Origin: Peptoniphilaceae bacterium AM52-5BH
GTDB taxonomy: Bacteria > Bacillota > Clostridia > Tissierellales > Peptoniphilaceae
Reading direction: 5' to 3'
Length of the DNA stretch: 44,795 bases
NCBI GenBank assembly: GCA_027669155.1
Contig: JAQEDR010000022.1
Location: 1 to 44,795 of the forward strand
Shown here in pieces: positions 34,136-42,029 of this stretch. A program made the position numbers and the translations under genes. Positions within the stretch are counted from its first letter, which is position 1. Each line of letters begins with the position of its first letter. Under the pieces are notes generated by a model. It was not told the DNA's origin, searched no databases, and worked only from the letters and a program-made list of their open reading frames with translations.

Positions 34136-36753
34136 AAAAGACCATCCACGTAGTAAGCCATACCCACTGGGATAGAGAATGGTATATGCCTTATGAAAAG
34201 CACCATATGCGCCTAATTGATCTAATGGATGGGGTGATAGAAGCCTTCGAGGATCCTGATTTTAAGTATTATTGGCTTGATGGCCATTATCTTCCTCTAG
34301 AAGACTATCTTGAAGTTAAGCCAGAAAATAGAAAGATAATCGAGGAATTAATCGAGGCCGGTAAGCTTAAGCTAGGTCCTTGGTATATCTTGCAAGATGC
34401 ATTTCTCACAAGCGGCGAATCTAATATCAAAAACTTAAGTCTTGGAATAGAAAGCATAGAAAAGTGGGGAAAGCCTTCGATGATTGGCTATTTCCCAGAT
34501 ACATTTGGCAATATTGGTCAAGCTAGCCAAATTCTTCAAAAAGCTGGAATTAAAGTCGCCTACTTTGGAAGAGGGGTCAAGGCTACAGGCTTTGATAATG
34601 TGGTTATAGATGATTTTACTTCCAAAAACTCAGAGATTTATTGGAGGGCTCCTAATGGTGACGAGGTCTTGGGCATTCTTTTTGCTAACTGGTATAGCAA
34701 TGGACTAGATATTCCTGAAGATGAGCTTGAGCTTAAAGCTTATATGGATCAGAAGATTGAAGATATGGAAAAGTACGCCTCAACTAATCAATTGCTCTTG
34801 ATGAACGGTTGTGATCACTCTCCAGTTCAAAAAAACATTGGGAAAATTATAAAAAAGGCAAACGAGCTTTATGAAGATTATGAATTTGTTCACTCAAACT
34901 TAGACCTTTATTTTGAAAGTGTAAAAAGAGAAGTAAAAGATATCGACACCATAAAAGGCGAGCTTAGAAGTCAAACGACTGATGGTTGGTGGACTTTGAA
35001 TTCTACTTCATCTTCTAGATATTATCTAAAGAAATACAACAAGACTTTGGAGATGAGACTTGAAGAGATCATCCAACCACTTTTTACTCTCTTTGTCGAC
35101 AAAGAAGACTATCCTAGGGAAAAAATCGATTATTTTTATAAAAACTTAATCAAAAATCATCCCCACGACAGCATATGCGCTTGCTCTGTAGATTCGGTTC
35201 ACGATGGCAATCTCAGACGCTTTAAGAGTGTAAGTGAAGGAGTCGACTATCTCGAAGATTTAGCTAGGGAAAAAATCAGAGAAAACACCAAAAATACCAA
35301 GAAAAATAGTATCTGTGTCATAAACACCCTTCCTTACGGGAAACTCAAGGAAGTTGAAAGAGAAATAGAAGTTGATAGGAAGTTTTTCGGCATAGATTTT
35401 CCAGAAGTTTACGATAGCTTATCTGAAAAAGAGATAAAAAGCTACAAGCTAGTTGACGAAAAAGGCGAGGAAATTCCCGCTGAAATCACATATTTGGGGA
35501 CTGGATTTTCCTATGAACTTCCTAATGATAAGTTTAGAAAACCTTACTTTGCCAATAAAATCAAAATCCGTTTCAGCCTAGAACTTGACTCTTTTGAGAA
35601 GAAAATTCTAAGTTTAGTAGAGGGACAATCTTCCTTTGAATCTAAAGAAATAGAAGAAAACATAGTCGAAAATGCTTATTATAGGATAGAAATTAAAGAT
35701 AAGGCAAGCCTTGATATTTACGATAAGACAAATCAAATAACTTACAAAGACGTCCTCACCATAGAAGATACAGGCGATATAGGAAATGAATATATTTATA
35801 GACAGTCTTCTGACAAGCTAAGGATTGTTGGAGGAAAATTGATAGATAAAAAAATCATCAGGGAAAATGATAAGACTATCATTAGGCTTAAGGAAAAATT
35901 CTCCTTGCCAGAAGGAGCGGAGGATAAGCTAAAGGATGAGCAAATTCGCCTTAATGATATCACAAGAAGAAAGGCTAATAGGAGTAAGACCTATGTCGAT
36001 ATGATAATCGAAAAGGAGATAAAAATCTTCGATAAGAAAGCTCCTATAGAAATTAAGATAAGGCTTAAAAATGTAAGCAAAGATCACAGGATGAGAGTGC
36101 TTTTCGGTCATAATTTAAGAACTGATAAGGTGTTTGCTGAGTCTATCTTTGAATGTGTCAAAAGAGATGCCTATGCTCCAGAAACATGGAAGAACCCAGA
36201 TTATTCACAAAATTTCAACAGATATGTTCAAGTTATGGATAATGATAAGAGAGGTTTTGGAGTATCAGCCCTTGGTCCTGCGGAATATGAAATGGTAGAA
36301 GATGAGGGTCTTTTCATAACACTTTTTAGGTCAGTCGGAGAGCTTGGAGATTGGGGATATTTTTCTACTCCAGATGCCCAGCTTATAAAAGACGAGCTAA
36401 GGGATATGGAGTTTGACTTTTATTTTGATAGTTTTAAGGAAGATATTGATAGAAATAGGAGAGATATCCTTAAGGCTAGAGTAGACTTCTTTAGCCTAAA
36501 TCTTTCGGATAAGAATGATAAAGATATATCTTTGACAATCCCTAAAATAGATTTGGGAGATAATCTATTTTCTACGATTTTTAGAAATGAAGAGGGAGAA
36601 GCCTTCCTTAGAATATTTAATCCTAGTCCTTATACTAAAGATATTGATATTTCCGCGGATGAATATGACATTTTGGCGAGAAAGAAGATAAAAGACAGAC
36701 CTTTTGGAGAAATTCCTCCTTTTGAAATTAAAACATTTAGATTGGAGCTTTAA
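34132..36753 (+). CDS. GH38 alpha-mannosidase, cytoplasmic
   Basis: An 873-residue retaining, zinc-dependent alpha-mannosidase. The N-terminal barrel has HTHWD (zinc ligands His12 and Asp14), the nucleophile Asp123 in PDTFGN, and the zinc-binding NHPHDSIC segment (about 343-350). The middle and C-terminal beta domains complete the usual length. No signal peptide. In streptococci related enzymes cut alpha-1,3-mannose from N-glycans. It overlaps GH84 by four bases and GH125 by one base, giving a tightly coupled trio. A homologous role in mannosylglycerate breakdown (MngB) is less likely given its partners. Confidence 0.94.
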   Translation: MKKTIHVVSHTHWDREWYMPYEKHHMRLIDLMDGVIEAFEDPDFKYYWLDGHYLPLEDYLEVKPENRKIIEELIEAGKLKLGPWYILQDAFLTSGESNIKNLSLGIESIEKWGKPSMIGYFPDTFGNIGQASQILQKAGIKVAYFGRGVKATGFDNVVIDDFTSKNSEIYWRAPNGDEVLGILFANWYSNGLDIPEDELELKAYMDQKIEDMEKYASTNQLLLMNGCDHSPVQKNIGKIIKKANELYEDYEFVHSNLDLYFESVKREVKDIDTIKGELRSQTTDGWWTLNSTSSSRYYLKKYNKTLEMRLEEIIQPLFTLFVDKEDYPREKIDYFYKNLIKNHPHDSICACSVDSVHDGNLRRFKSVSEGVDYLEDLAREKIRENTKNTKKNSICVINTLPYGKLKEVEREIEVDRKFFGIDFPEVYDSLSEKEIKSYKLVDEKGEEIPAEITYLGTGFSYELPNDKFRKPYFANKIKIRFSLELDSFEKKILSLVEGQSSFESKEIEENIVENAYYRIEIKDKASLDIYDKTNQITYKDVLTIEDTGDIGNEYIYRQSSDKLRIVGGKLIDKKIIRENDKTIIRLKEKFSLPEGAEDKLKDEQIRLNDITRRKANRSKTYVDMIIEKEIKIFDKKAPIEIKIRLKNVSKDHRMRVLFGHNLRTDKVFAESIFECVKRDAYAPETWKNPDYSQNFNRYVQVMDNDKRGFGVSALGPAEYEMVEDEGLFITLFRSVGELGDWGYFSTPDAQLIKDELRDMEFDFYFDSFKEDIDRNRRDILKARVDFFSLNLSDKNDKDISLTIPKIDLGDNLFSTIFRNEEGEAFLRIFNPSPYTKDIDISADEYDILARKKIKDRPFGEIPPFEIKTFRLEL

Positions 36754-38033
36754 TGAAAGAAATTGTAAAAGAGTTGACCAGTAAGGTTAAGGAAAGTGAT
36801 GATCTTAGCCCAGATATAAAGAAAATTTTCGAAAAGGCAATCAACAACACTTTCACAACGACTATGAAAGAAAGCGAAAGGGGAGATGTCTTCGTAATAA
36901 CTGGAGACATAGAGGCCATGTGGCTAAGAGATTCTAGTGGACAAATCAGACCCCTCTTTTATGTAGATAGCAAAGAGGCGGATGAACTTATTAGGAAAGT
37001 TCTAAAGAGACAAATATTTTGTCTAGACAAGGATCTCTACGCCAATGCATTTAACCAAAGTGCTAGCGGAAGGAGTTGGAGCGATAAGGACATAACAGAC
37101 TTTGATTCTCCTTGGGTTTGGGAGAGAAAGTACGAGCTAGATTCGCTTTGTTATGTCATGGAAGTAGCTTATATGTACTATGAGAAAACTCGTGATAAGA
37201 CGATTTTCGACGAAAAATTTTTAGAAGTTTTAGAAAAAATCCTTGATCTTATTGAGCTTGAGCAAAATCACGAGAATTCGACCTATGAATTCGAAAGACC
37301 TGACCCTTGGGCTCCTTCAGATTCCTTAAGAAATGGCAAAAGAGGAACTGAGGTAGGTTTTACAGGAATGAGCTGGACAGGCTTTAGGCCTAGCGATGAT
37401 TCCTGCCTATACCAATACCTTATTCCTTCAAATGCCTTTGCTACTGTAGTTTTGAAAAGACTTGCCAAAGCCCTAAGACATGCAGAAATTAGGCCCGACC
37501 TATGTGAGAAGATGTACGACTTGGCTTGCGAGATAGATCAGGCAATTAGAGAATATGGAATTGTAGAAGATGAAGATTTTGGAAAAATCTACGCCTACGA
37601 AACTGATGGGCTTGGATCTTATAATTTGATGGACGATGCCAACATCCCAAGCCTACTTTCCCTTCCTTATTTGGGCTATGTAGATAAGAAAGATCTAATT
37701 TATAAAAACACTAGGGCCTTTATCCTTTCAGATAAGAACAAGAATTATTTTGAAGGAAAGGCGGCCAAGGGAATTGGATCAGACCATACTCCAAAAGACT
37801 ACATTTGGCATTTGGCTCTAGCAATGGAGCTTATGACAGCAGATTCTAGGGAGGATATGGACCGTATATTGTCTTATTTTGAAAAAACTCACTCAGGGAA
37901 ATATTTGATGCATGAGGGCTTCGACAAGGATGATCCTAGTAAATATACCAGAGATTGGTTCTCTTGGGCTAACTCTATATTCGTAGAAGCAATCCTAAGA
38001 TATATAGGGAAAGAGTTCGTAAAGGCTAACTAA
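36753..38033 (+). CDS. GH125 exo-alpha-1,6-mannosidase
   Basis: A 426-residue metal-independent inverting alpha-1,6-mannosidase (family formerly DUF1237). Diagnostic segments: ITGDIEAMWLRDSSGQIRP (about 48-66), RPDPWAPSDSLRNGKRGTEVGFTGMSWTGFRPSDD with the active-site loop, and DYIWHLALAMELMT. With GH38 it would complete removal of both alpha-mannose arms of the N-glycan core, the division of labour known for pneumococcal GH38 and GH125. No signal peptide. Its last 8 bases overlap the end of the convergent rpiR gene. Confidence 0.94.
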   Translation: MKEIVKELTSKVKESDDLSPDIKKIFEKAINNTFTTTMKESERGDVFVITGDIEAMWLRDSSGQIRPLFYVDSKEADELIRKVLKRQIFCLDKDLYANAFNQSASGRSWSDKDITDFDSPWVWERKYELDSLCYVMEVAYMYYEKTRDKTIFDEKFLEVLEKILDLIELEQNHENSTYEFERPDPWAPSDSLRNGKRGTEVGFTGMSWTGFRPSDDSCLYQYLIPSNAFATVVLKRLAKALRHAEIRPDLCEKMYDLACEIDQAIREYGIVEDEDFGKIYAYETDGLGSYNLMDDANIPSLLSLPYLGYVDKKDLIYKNTRAFILSDKNKNYFEGKAAKGIGSDHTPKDYIWHLALAMELMTADSREDMDRILSYFEKTHSGKYLMHEGFDKDDPSKYTRDWFSWANSIFVEAILRYIGKEFVKAN

Positions 38034-38757
38034 GATAGGCCTCACAAATCATATCGAGGGTCAAGGTAACAGGAAAAATCTTTGAAATCTTGTATGAATA
38101 GCTAGGATAGGGAGGCAGTAAGATTGTGTTTGTCGCTATGTTTTTTAAGGTAGACTCATTGTTGCCAGTTATGGCGAGGATATTTGCGCTTTTATCCTTT
38201 GCAAAGCGAACTCCTTCAAGGAGATTGTGATTTTCTCCAGAAAGTGATATGGCTATCAATAGGTCATGGGCATCAAGGCTTTTAGTAAGTAGATTTATAC
38301 TGTAAGGCTCCTTGGCGTAGTCGGTATTATTTAGGCCGATTTCTCCGAATTTGTAGACGAATTCATTAGCGCATAGACCAGACGAACCAATTCCTATGAC
38401 GGCAATTCTTCCAAAAGTATCAAAGGATTTGATGAATTTAACCGTATCCATATCGAATGGCTCGATAGAATTGATAAAATTCATATAAATATCTTGGCTA
38501 AGCGACTTAGTCATCCTAGGTTTTTTAGAAATATCAAACTTTAGCTCAGAGAAACCATCAAAGCCAAGCTTTTGGGCAAATCTGGTTATGGTAGAGTTTG
38601 AAACGTCTAGAATCTCGGATAAATCATTGATATTTATATGAGTAAAATCGACATCTATATCTTTGATTTTATCGACGATTATATTTTCAGACTTAGATAA
38701 ATTTATATTTTTTGAGCTTATTATATCCATAATAAAATTGTAATTAGCGTTTGTCAT
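38026..38757 (-). CDS. RpiR/MurR family transcriptional regulator
   Basis: A 243-residue regulator with an N-terminal HTH_6 domain (about 20-80, SEILDVSNSTITRFAQKLGFDGFSELK) and a C-terminal SIS sugar-phosphate-binding domain (about 95-230, VIGIGSSG and AISLSGENHN). The frame is open 29 codons further upstream, into the divergent ROK gene, but ATG 38757 has TAGGAG before it and begins the domain properly. It would sense a phosphosugar from the pathway, such as mannose-6-P, GlcNAc-6-P or the GH1 substrate, and control the surrounding genes. It is convergent with GH125 (8-bp overlap) and divergent from the ROK kinase across 41 bases. Confidence 0.9.
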   Translation of the reverse strand: MTNANYNFIMDIISSKNINLSKSENIIVDKIKDIDVDFTHININDLSEILDVSNSTITRFAQKLGFDGFSELKFDISKKPRMTKSLSQDIYMNFINSIEPFDMDTVKFIKSFDTFGRIAVIGIGSSGLCANEFVYKFGEIGLNNTDYAKEPYSINLLTKSLDAHDLLIAISLSGENHNLLEGVRFAKDKSANILAITGNNESTLKNIATNTILLPPYPSYSYKISKIFPVTLTLDMICEAYLS

Positions 38758-38798
38758 TTGATCACTCCTAGAGATAATTATAACACAAGAGGAAAACA

Positions 38799-39671
38799 AT
38801 GTATTTAGTATTTGATATTGGTGGCTCATCCACCAAGTATGCACTTATAGAAAATGAAAAAATAATTATGAAAGACTCAAAAAAAAGCCTTCCGACTATG
38901 AAAGAATTTCTAAAGTTTTTAGAAGAGACGACAGAATCTTTCCTTAAGGATTATGATATAGAAGCTATAGGATTTTCATCTCCTGGAACGGTGGATAGCA
39001 AAAGCCTTAAGGTAGGAGGATTAAGTGCTCTCAATTACTTGGCTGAGGAAAATTTTGCAAGTCTCATAGAAGATAAATATTCTATTCCGGTTGCTATTGA
39101 AAATGATGCAAACTGCGCAGCCCTTGGAGAAATCTATTACAGGAAACCTAAAGAAAATCTCCTGGCCTTTGTCATAATTGGCTCAGGAATAGGAGGGGCC
39201 CTCGTAAAAGATTCCAAAATCCTTAGGGGCTTAAGTCTTGAAAGCGGGGAGTTTGGCTATATGCTCTTTAATGATTTTGGCAAAATCAAAAATCTATCTA
39301 GCTTAGGGACTTTGCCAAATGTAAGGCGCACTATAAAAGAAAAATACGGTATAGATTCAGACACATACGAAATATTTGATAAGTATCTTAAGAAAGAAAA
39401 TCCTTTCTATGAAGAGGTAGATAAGATGTTTACCTATCTTGCCATGGGTCTATATAACATAGCCTATGCTATTAATCCAGAAGTAATCTACATAGGAGGG
39501 GCAATTTCTGAAGATGAGAGATTTATAAATTCTCTTAAAGAAAAGCTAAAGGATGATGTATTCTCTGGAGTTAGCCTTAACATAAGACCGGTGTCGTTTT
39601 TTAATGATAATAATCTCTATGGAGCTTATGCAAATATTAAATTAAAAGAAGAAAGGATAAAAAATGATTAA
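38799..39671 (+). CDS. ROK family sugar kinase (BglK-like, no zinc motif)
   Basis: A 290-residue ROK kinase. The ATP-phosphate loop is DIGGSSTKYA (6-15), the catalytic base Asp103 is in ENDANCAALGE, and IGSGIGGALV supplies the second phosphate loop. The zinc-binding CxCGxxGCxE motif of most ROK hexokinases is absent, as in BglK-type kinases that phosphorylate disaccharides at the 6' position. The next gene, a GH1 enzyme, overlaps it by eight bases, so kinase and hydrolase are probably co-translated and use the same compound. A mannose or ManNAc kinase role is the alternative. AGAGG precedes the ATG. Confidence 0.85.
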   Translation: MYLVFDIGGSSTKYALIENEKIIMKDSKKSLPTMKEFLKFLEETTESFLKDYDIEAIGFSSPGTVDSKSLKVGGLSALNYLAEENFASLIEDKYSIPVAIENDANCAALGEIYYRKPKENLLAFVIIGSGIGGALVKDSKILRGLSLESGEFGYMLFNDFGKIKNLSSLGTLPNVRRTIKEKYGIDSDTYEIFDKYLKKENPFYEEVDKMFTYLAMGLYNIAYAINPEVIYIGGAISEDERFINSLKEKLKDDVFSGVSLNIRPVSFFNDNNLYGAYANIKLKEERIKND

Positions 39672-41037
39672 ATTTCCTAAGGATTTCCTATTTGGATCTG
39701 CAACATCCGCCTGCCAATCTGAAGGTGGGCAAGTTGATGGTAAGAGTGAAAGCATTTGGGACTATTGGTATAAGAAGGAGCCCTATAAGTTCCACGATAG
39801 GATTGGACCGGAAAACACTTCAAACTTCTACTTTGACTATAAGGAAAATGTAGAGCTTTTAGAAAAAACAGGCCACAATTCCTTTAGGACTTCCATTTCC
39901 TGGGCAAGACTCATCCCCAAAATGGACGGTAAGGTCAATCCCAAGGCGGTAGAGTTTTACGAGAATTATTTTAAGGCAATTAAGGCTAAAGGAATCAAGC
40001 TTTTCGTAAATCTCTTCCATTTCGATATGCCTATGTATCTTCAAGAAATAGGGGGATGGGTAAACAAGGAAGTTGTCGAAAGATATGTATCATATGCTAA
40101 GACTTGCTTTAAGCTTTTTGGTAAATATACTGATTGTTTTTTTACCTTCAATGAGCCAATAGTTCATGTAGAATGTGGTTATCTATACCAATATCACTAT
40201 CCTTGCGAAGTAAATCCCAAAAAGGCTGTTCAAGTTGCCTACAATACCCAGCTTGCCTCATCTTTGGCTATCAAAGCCCTAAGGGAAATAGATAGGGATA
40301 AGAAAATTGGAATAATTTTAAATCTAACCCCAGCCTATCCTAGAAGCGATAATGAAAACGACCTAAAGGCTGCTGAGATTGCAGACTTATTTGCCCAAAA
40401 GTCCTTCCTCGATCCATCAGTTCTAGGAGTTTATCCTAAAAAGCTTGTAGAAATAATAAAAAAAGAAGGGCTCATGCCAGAATACAGCAAAAAAGAGCTT
40501 GAAATAATAAAAGAAAATACTGTCGATTTCCTTGGAGTAAATTACTATCAACCCCTAAGAGTTAAGGAAAATCCTTATAAATATAAGGAAAGTGCTATCT
40601 TTATGCCGAGTAAATATTATCTTTCCTATGATATGCCGGGTAAGAGGATGAATCCCTATAGGGGCTGGGAGATTTATCCAAGAGCCATCTATGATATAGC
40701 CATAAATATTAAAGAAAACTACAATAACATCGACTGGATGATTACTGAAAATGGCATGGGAGTAGAAAATGAGGAAAGATTTAGGAAAGATGGAAGGATC
40801 GAGGACGATTACAGGATCGACTTTATCAAGGAACATCTGACCTTCCTAAGCCAAGCTATTGACGAGGGGGCAAACTGCAAGGGCTATCACTTGTGGACCT
40901 TTATAGATAACTGGTCCTGGCTTAATGCTTACAAAAACAGATATGGGCTTGTAGAATATAATCTTAATACAGGAGAAAGAGTGATTAAAAAATCTGGCAT
41001 CTGGTTTAAGAAGCTTAGTGAGGAGAAGGGATTCTAG
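39664..41037 (+). CDS. GH1 (6-phospho-)beta-glycosidase
   Basis: A 457-residue retaining GH1 enzyme with acid/base Glu164 in TFNEP and nucleophile Glu362 in ITENGMG. Near the C-terminus the family position that is Glu in beta-glucosidases (binding O4/O6) is Ser in NWSWLNAYKNRYG. The Ser and the final Tyr match the phosphate-binding Ser-Lys-Tyr set of 6-phospho-beta-glycosidases, while the Lys is displaced by one residue. This suggests a substrate phosphorylated on the non-reducing sugar. There is no PTS EIIC nearby, so the upstream ROK kinase would supply it. In this locus the natural substrate may be the Man-beta-1,4-GlcNAc core disaccharide; cellobiose-type sugars are the alternative. Confidence 0.88.
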   Translation: MIKFPKDFLFGSATSACQSEGGQVDGKSESIWDYWYKKEPYKFHDRIGPENTSNFYFDYKENVELLEKTGHNSFRTSISWARLIPKMDGKVNPKAVEFYENYFKAIKAKGIKLFVNLFHFDMPMYLQEIGGWVNKEVVERYVSYAKTCFKLFGKYTDCFFTFNEPIVHVECGYLYQYHYPCEVNPKKAVQVAYNTQLASSLAIKALREIDRDKKIGIILNLTPAYPRSDNENDLKAAEIADLFAQKSFLDPSVLGVYPKKLVEIIKKEGLMPEYSKKELEIIKENTVDFLGVNYYQPLRVKENPYKYKESAIFMPSKYYLSYDMPGKRMNPYRGWEIYPRAIYDIAINIKENYNNIDWMITENGMGVENEERFRKDGRIEDDYRIDFIKEHLTFLSQAIDEGANCKGYHLWTFIDNWSWLNAYKNRYGLVEYNLNTGERVIKKSGIWFKKLSEEKGF

Positions 41038-41041
41038 ATAG

Positions 41042-41060
41042 TTTATTTTCTGAAAATAAA
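41042..41060. promoter_or_regulatory. Perfect 19-bp palindrome before the fructokinase gene
   Basis: TTTATTTTC (41042-41050), a central T, and GAAAATAAA (41052-41060). It starts four bases after the GH1 stop codon and just upstream of a possible promoter, so it may be an operator. There is no T-run to make it a good terminator. Confidence 0.5.
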
Positions 41061-41065
41061 TCAAT

Positions 41066-41094
41066 TTCCCAAATCGACTAAAATCCCTTATAAT
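41066..41094 (+). promoter_or_regulatory. Probable promoter of the fructokinase gene
   Basis: TTCCCA (41066-41071), 17 bases, TATAAT (41089-41094); the -35 is poor, the -10 perfect. The leader is about 20 bases with AAAGGAG before the ATG at 41122. Confidence 0.5.
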
Positions 41095-41121
41095 ATAATT
41101 AAGAACTATAAAGGAGTAAGT

Positions 41122-41985
41122 ATGTACGGATCAATTGAATTGGGCGGAACTAAGATTAGGTGCGCTGTTTTAGATGAAATTGGAAATATTGTCAAAGAAA
41201 TTAGGGTAGAGACCAAGGACCCTGAGGAAAATATGAAGGATGTGGTGGATTTTCTTAAGAAAAATCCTGTAGAAAGCATTGGAATCGGAGCTTTCGGTCC
41301 AATCGATGTGGACAAGGAGTCAAAGACTTATGGCTTTGTTCTAGAGACTCCAAAGAAGCTTTGGAGAAACTTCGACCTTCTAGGTTCTATCAAGAAAGAA
41401 CTCGACCTACCTATGGGCTTTACTACAGATGTTGGAGCTAGTGGAATTGGTGAATATAGGTATGGGGCTGCCAAAGACAAGAGATCTTCCCTCTATCTAA
41501 CTATAGGAACTGGAGTCGGCGGATCTTATATCCAAGATGGGACCTTGCTTCAAGGATTCTCTCATCCTGAGATGGGACACATTGAGATTACTAGGGAAGA
41601 AGGAGATGAGGTAGAAAGCTTCTGCGACTTCCATGATTCTTGCTTCGAAGGTCTTTGTGCAGGACCTGCCCTAGAACTTAGGACTGGCCAAAGGGGAGAA
41701 AACCTAGACAAAGACGATCCAGCCTTTGATATCCTTGCCAAATATATAGCTAAGGGACTTATGACCTATACCATGATCCTAAGACCTCACATCATAATAA
41801 TCGGAGGTGGAGTAGCCAATAAGGAAGGAATGATTGAAAAAATCAGAAGAGAATTTGAAAAATTAGATAATCATTATATAGACAATCCTAATGTGGATGA
41901 ATATATAGTCTTTCCTGAGCTAGGCAACGAAGCAGGACTTATCGGAGGATATGTACTTGCTAAGGAAGCCTTGAAGGAAGAATAA
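41122..41985 (+). CDS. ROK family fructokinase
   Basis: A 287-residue fructokinase of the Bacillus YdhR/ScrK ROK type (fructose to fructose-6-P). ATP loop ELGGTKIR (6-13), catalytic Asp103 in TTDVGASGIGEY and second loop IGTGVGG. The zinc site characteristic of this subgroup is His153 in HPEMGH with Cys168, His171 and Cys174 in CDFHDSC. YdhR-like enzymes also phosphorylate mannose in some bacteria, which would fit freed mannose here. It is a separate transcript between a candidate operator and a bidirectional terminator. Confidence 0.9.
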   Translation: MYGSIELGGTKIRCAVLDEIGNIVKEIRVETKDPEENMKDVVDFLKKNPVESIGIGAFGPIDVDKESKTYGFVLETPKKLWRNFDLLGSIKKELDLPMGFTTDVGASGIGEYRYGAAKDKRSSLYLTIGTGVGGSYIQDGTLLQGFSHPEMGHIEITREEGDEVESFCDFHDSCFEGLCAGPALELRTGQRGENLDKDDPAFDILAKYIAKGLMTYTMILRPHIIIIGGGVANKEGMIEKIRREFEKLDNHYIDNPNVDEYIVFPELGNEAGLIGGYVLAKEALKEE

Positions 41986-41989
41986 AAAC

Positions 41990-42024
41990 AAGCTCTCGCT
42001 TGAAGATATCTCAAGTGAGAGCTT
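41990..42024. terminator. Bidirectional terminator between fructokinase and pncB
   Basis: A 14-bp stem, 41990-42003 with 42011-42024 (one G-T pair, loop AGATATC), followed by TTTT on the plus strand and, after one intervening base, by a T-run on the minus strand. It serves both convergent genes. Confidence 0.88.
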
Positions 42025-42029
42025 TTAAC

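Noticed and set aside
38758..38844. Longer N-terminus of the RpiR regulator
   Set aside because: It would run into the start of the divergent ROK gene and has no ribosome binding site; TAGGAG lies before ATG 38757.
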